Origin: an uncultured Collinsella sp.
Lineage (GTDB): Bacteria > Actinomycetota > Coriobacteriia > Coriobacteriales > Coriobacteriaceae
Direction of reading: 5' to 3'
NCBI GenBank assembly: GCA_900547855.1
Contig: URIK01000097.1
Span: 1-7,010, forward strand
Length of the DNA stretch: 7,010 bases
Shown here in pieces: positions 5,259-7,010 of this stretch. The notes beneath the pieces are model-generated. The model was not told where the DNA came from. It worked only from the letters and a program-made list of their open reading frames with translations, and searched no databases. The translations under genes and the position numbers were made by a program. Numbering within the stretch: position 1 is the stretch's first letter; each line of letters begins with the position of its first letter.

Positions 5259-6382
5259 TAGTTAGATCGCTGGCTCAAACCGTGCTGCGCTTCGAAGTCC
5301 TTCATGTACGTGGCCAGTGCCTGCACGTCCTCCATGGTTACGGCGTTGTAGACGCTGGCGCGCATGCCGCCCACCAGGCGATGGCCCTTGACGTTTTGAA
5401 TCTGGTGCTCGGCCGCGCCTGCGACAAAGGCCGCGTCGAGTTCGGCGTCGACGGTGCGGAAGGTGACGTTGGCGATGGAGCGGCTGTCGGCCTGCGTAGG
5501 GCTATGGAACAGCTCGCTGTGCTCGAGCAGCTCATAGAGTAGGTTGGCCTTGGCCCAGTTGCGCTCGGCCATGGCGGCAAGTCCGCCGGTCTCCTCGACC
5601 CAGCGGAATACCTTGCCGCACACGTAGATGCCAAAGGTGTTGGGCGTGTTGAGCATGGAGCCCTTGGCGGCCTGGGTCTTAAGGTCCATGTACTGCGGCG
5701 TCTGCGCAAAGGCGGGGCCATCTGCGATGAGATCGTCGCGCACGATGACCACGGTCACGCCCGCGGCACCGGCGTTTTTTTGCGCGCCGGCGTAAATGAG
5801 CCCGTAGCGCTCAACGTTGAGCGGCTGCGACAAAAAGCAGCTCGAGACATCGGCGACCAGCGGTACGTCGCCGCAGTTGGGCAGCTCGTGGTACATGGTG
5901 CCAAAGATGGTGTTGTTCTGGCAGATGTAGACGTAGTCGAGCCCGTCGCCTGCGGCCTCGGCGGCAATGCGCGCGTTGATGTCGGCCATGGTGGGTATGC
6001 GGTCGAAATTGGTGTCCTCGGAGCTCGCGAGCAGTACGGCCTCGCCGTACTTGGCGGCCTCCTTGTATGCCTTGTTGGCAAAGTTGCCGGTCACGATGTA
6101 GCCGGCGCGGCCGCGGCGCATGAGGTTCATGGGGATGCCCGCAAACTGCAGCGTGGCGCCGCCCTGCAAAAACAGGACGCGGTAGTTGTCGGGGATGCTT
6201 AGCAGGCGACGCAGAGTTGCCTCGGCGTCGTCGATGATCTGCTGGTACATGCTAGATCGATGGCTCATCTCGAGCACGGACATGCCGCAGCCGCGGTAGT
6301 CCATCATCTCGTCGGCGATCTCGGCGAGCACGCTTGTGGGCAGCGCTGCCGGGCCAGCTGAGAAGTTGTGCACACGTGCCAT
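5258..6382 (-). CDS. serC: Phosphoserine aminotransferase
   Basis: A 374-residue class V PLP-dependent aminotransferase that converts 3-phosphohydroxypyruvate and glutamate to O-phosphoserine and 2-oxoglutarate, the second step of serine synthesis; it may also serve pyridoxal phosphate synthesis as in E. coli. The length is close to the E. coli enzyme (about 362). Visible sites: HNFSAGPAALP at the N-terminus; EMSHRS with H41 and R42, matching the substrate-binding His-Arg pair; QGGATLQF (73-80) at the cofactor phosphate; VADVSS with D178 contacting the pyridine nitrogen; YAGAQKNAG with Schiff-base lysine K202; and KGHRLVGGMRAS with H334, R335 and R341, the substrate-phosphate residues. All are intact. 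The ATG at 6382 has GAGGGGG (6392-6398) nine bases upstream, a slightly long spacing. It is the first gene of the serC-serA unit. Confidence 0.97.
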   Translation of the reverse strand: MARVHNFSAGPAALPTSVLAEIADEMMDYRGCGMSVLEMSHRSSMYQQIIDDAEATLRRLLSIPDNYRVLFLQGGATLQFAGIPMNLMRRGRAGYIVTGNFANKAYKEAAKYGEAVLLASSEDTNFDRIPTMADINARIAAEAAGDGLDYVYICQNNTIFGTMYHELPNCGDVPLVADVSSCFLSQPLNVERYGLIYAGAQKNAGAAGVTVVIVRDDLIADGPAFAQTPQYMDLKTQAAKGSMLNTPNTFGIYVCGKVFRWVEETGGLAAMAERNWAKANLLYELLEHSELFHSPTQADSRSIANVTFRTVDAELDAAFVAGAAEHQIQNVKGHRLVGGMRASVYNAVTMEDVQALATYMKDFEAQHGLSQRSN

Positions 6383-6421
6383 CTTCTAGTTCCCCCTCGT
6401 AGTCGTTTGAACGTTCGGGAT

Positions 6422-6430
6422 ACTTTAGCA
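6422..6430 (-). promoter_or_regulatory. Candidate extended -10 promoter for serC
   Basis: On the minus strand TGCTAAAGT (6430-6422) has the form of an extended -10 (TG-n-TAAAGT), about 40 bases upstream of the serC ATG. No recognisable -35 hexamer stands 16-18 bases further up. The palindrome GAACGTTC (6409-6416) lies between this box and the ribosome binding site. The rest of 6431-6514 holds no feature I can support. Confidence 0.4.
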
Positions 6431-6514
6431 CAGTGCAGCGCCAGACGCGACCGCATCACGGTAAAACCCGAGTGTGCCGCTATGATTTACAGGGTTGTTA
6501 CATGGGGGGAGGGT

Positions 6515-6688
6515 TTATCTGGAGGCTCGCATCCGATCTGCCTCTGCCTTTGCCTGTTTCCAAGGGCGCACGCGGCCGTTGGTGAGGTCATCGTAACCAT
6601 GAGCGATGGTACGTTGAATGTGATCTTCGCGTTCCTGAATGGTAGTTAGCGCGCGCGTCTGATCAGAAATAGGATTTACGACAGGCAT
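6515..6688 (-). CDS. Small Phd/YefM-like antitoxin, apparently internally deleted
   Basis: A 57-residue protein. The ATG at 6688 has a clear AAGGAG (6695-6700) six bases upstream, which favours it over the open frame's longer form. The N-terminus MPVVNPISDQT resembles the start of Phd/YefM antitoxins ('M-P-x-x-x-P-I-S-D-L-R'), and the C-terminal half, with HIQRTIAHGYDDLTNGRVRPWKQAKAEADR, resembles their toxin-binding tail ('G-L-x-D-x-x-x-G-R-V-x-P-x-x-x-x-x-x-E'). The middle of the family, the 'G-E-P-V-x-x-T-x-N-G' hairpin needed for the DNA-binding fold, is missing, and the protein is well short of the usual 75-95 residues. No toxin gene follows: the next 132 bases before serC contain no supported gene. 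It may be an orphan remnant, a minimal antitoxin, or an unrelated small protein. The family call is tentative; the gene itself is supported by its ribosome binding site and palindromic leader. Confidence 0.55.
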   Translation of the reverse strand: MPVVNPISDQTRALTTIQEREDHIQRTIAHGYDDLTNGRVRPWKQAKAEADRMRASR

Positions 6689-6700
6689 ATGAAACTCCTT

Positions 6701-6728
6701 ACATAGAATCATATGTATAACTCTATGT
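6701..6728. promoter_or_regulatory. Palindromic promoter/operator of the small antitoxin-like gene
   Basis: ACATAGA (6701-6707) and TCTATGT (6722-6728) form a perfect 7-base inverted repeat with a 14-base centre that itself contains the palindrome CATATG (6710-6715). The minus strand carries TATGAT (6713-6708) as a possible -10; no strong -35 is seen. The repeat abuts the ribosome binding site of the 57-residue gene. Type II antitoxins usually repress their own promoters through such palindromes, which agrees with the gene call but does not prove it. Confidence 0.5.
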
Positions 6729-6873
6729 TGAGTGTAGCGGAGGGTGGCGTTGGGCGTGTGCGTGCCTGCATTCGTAAGCGCGGTTGTCTGGCAAGTGTGA
6801 TTTGGGGCGACCTCGTTAAAGTTTCTAAGCTGCGAAAATGACCGTTAACCGGATTAAATTTTGTTGCTCAACA

Positions 6874-6880
6874 TTTGACA
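6874..6880 (+). promoter_or_regulatory. Consensus -35 box, first of a pair
   Basis: TTGACA at 6875-6880 is a perfect -35 hexamer within TTTGACAC. A matching -10 at 16-18 bases is not clear: the bases there are T-rich (TTTTTTA). TATGAT at 6912-6917 is too far away. It is scored as a possible promoter element only because a similar copy follows 98 bases later. Confidence 0.3.
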
Positions 6881-6920
6881 CTCTGGGCGTGGTAACTTTT
6901 TTACCAACAGGTATGATTAT

Positions 6921-6968
6921 TGTCATGTGCGCCGCGCCTGCCTGCCGGGTTGCGGCGCACTTGTGACA
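6921..6968. other. Long GC-rich hairpin
   Basis: GTGCGCCGC (6927-6935) pairs perfectly with GCGGCGCAC (6952-6960) around a 16-base loop. TGTCA (6921-6925) and TGACA (6964-6968) extend the stem after a small bulge. No T-tract follows on either side, so it is not a standard terminator. It may be a structured leader RNA or part of a DNA-binding region. Confidence 0.55.
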
Positions 6969-6971
6969 GCC

Positions 6972-7006
6972 TTTGACACCCTTGGAGCGTGTACTGTGGA
7001 TATAAC
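6972..7006 (+). promoter_or_regulatory. Candidate plus-strand promoter at the right edge
   Basis: TTGACA (6973-6978) is a perfect -35 hexamer. Possible -10 boxes are GGATAT (6998-7003, spacing 19) and TATAAC (7001-7006, spacing 22), both outside the ideal 17. The gene it would drive lies beyond the window. TGTGGATAT (6995-7003) also differs by one base from the DnaA-box consensus complement TGTGGATAA. Confidence 0.35.
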
Positions 7007-7010
7007 CACA

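Larger units (their letters stand above)
6729..7010. other. Gene-free region rich in inverted repeats, probable divergent leader
   Basis: I see no coding frame, tRNA or rRNA here. The segment holds TGTTG-CT-CAACA (6862-6873), TGGTAA-ctttt-TTACCA (6890-6906), a long hairpin at 6921-6968, and TGTGG-atataa-CCACA at the window edge (6995-7010). It also holds two TTGACA boxes (6875-6880 and 6973-6978). A gene to the right on the plus strand, outside the window, is the simplest explanation. The bases 6729-6860 show nothing I can support. Confidence 0.5.

Noticed and set aside
6409..6416. GAACGTTC as an SOS (LexA) box upstream of serC
   Set aside because: Only an 8-base palindrome; it lacks the spacing of the Gram-positive LexA site CGAAC-n4-GTTCG, and serC is not an expected SOS gene.
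6368..6649. 93-residue plus-strand open frame over the serC leader
   Set aside because: It overlaps the serC start and the antitoxin-like gene on the opposite strand, has no ribosome binding site I can see, and shows no recognisable domain.

Overview
The window looks like a piece of a draft assembly from a GC-rich anaerobic gut actinobacterium of the Coriobacteriia, most likely Collinsella or a close relative. This is inferred from the protein style, the short SerA of the type found in gut anaerobes, and GC-rich coding with AT-rich promoters; no marker gene proves it. The first 48 bases are not genomic. They are the end of an Illumina P7/i7 oligonucleotide joined to the Nextera read-2 transposon adapter, so the window begins at a contaminated contig edge.

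Left part, plus strand (49-1776): the C-terminal three quarters of a nitroreductase-family flavoprotein, a 35-base imperfect hairpin that resembles a dispersed REP-like element, then two adjacent histidine phosphatases (581-1123 and 1141-1776). The two are about 40% identical and 17 bases apart, so they are a tandem duplication. A strong GC hairpin at 1824-1860 with T-rich flanks on both sides probably terminates transcription from both directions.

Middle and right part, minus strand, listed in transcription order: a small Phd/YefM-like antitoxin that appears internally deleted (6688-6515) behind a palindromic promoter region; serC (6382-5258) and serA (5188-4025), the first two committed enzymes of serine biosynthesis in a likely operon ended by a hairpin plus T-tract (3926-3962); an M20 metallopeptidase (3849-2629) with its own leader and a perfect inverted repeat; and, 39 bases on, a shortened DUF1015-like protein (2589-1906) that lacks the family's usual DGHHR-type motif.

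SerA oxidises 3-phosphoglycerate to 3-phosphohydroxypyruvate and SerC transaminates this to O-phosphoserine. No classical SerB (HAD-type phosphoserine phosphatase) is present here. The neighbouring histidine phosphatases belong to the superfamily that supplies metal-independent phosphoserine phosphatases in some bacteria, so one of them could do the last step; this is a hypothesis. The last 280 bases (6729-7010) carry no recognisable gene but are dense in inverted repeats and contain two similar TTTGACAC-led segments, suggesting a promoter region for a gene beyond the window. I found no CRISPR array, tRNA, rRNA or insertion sequence.
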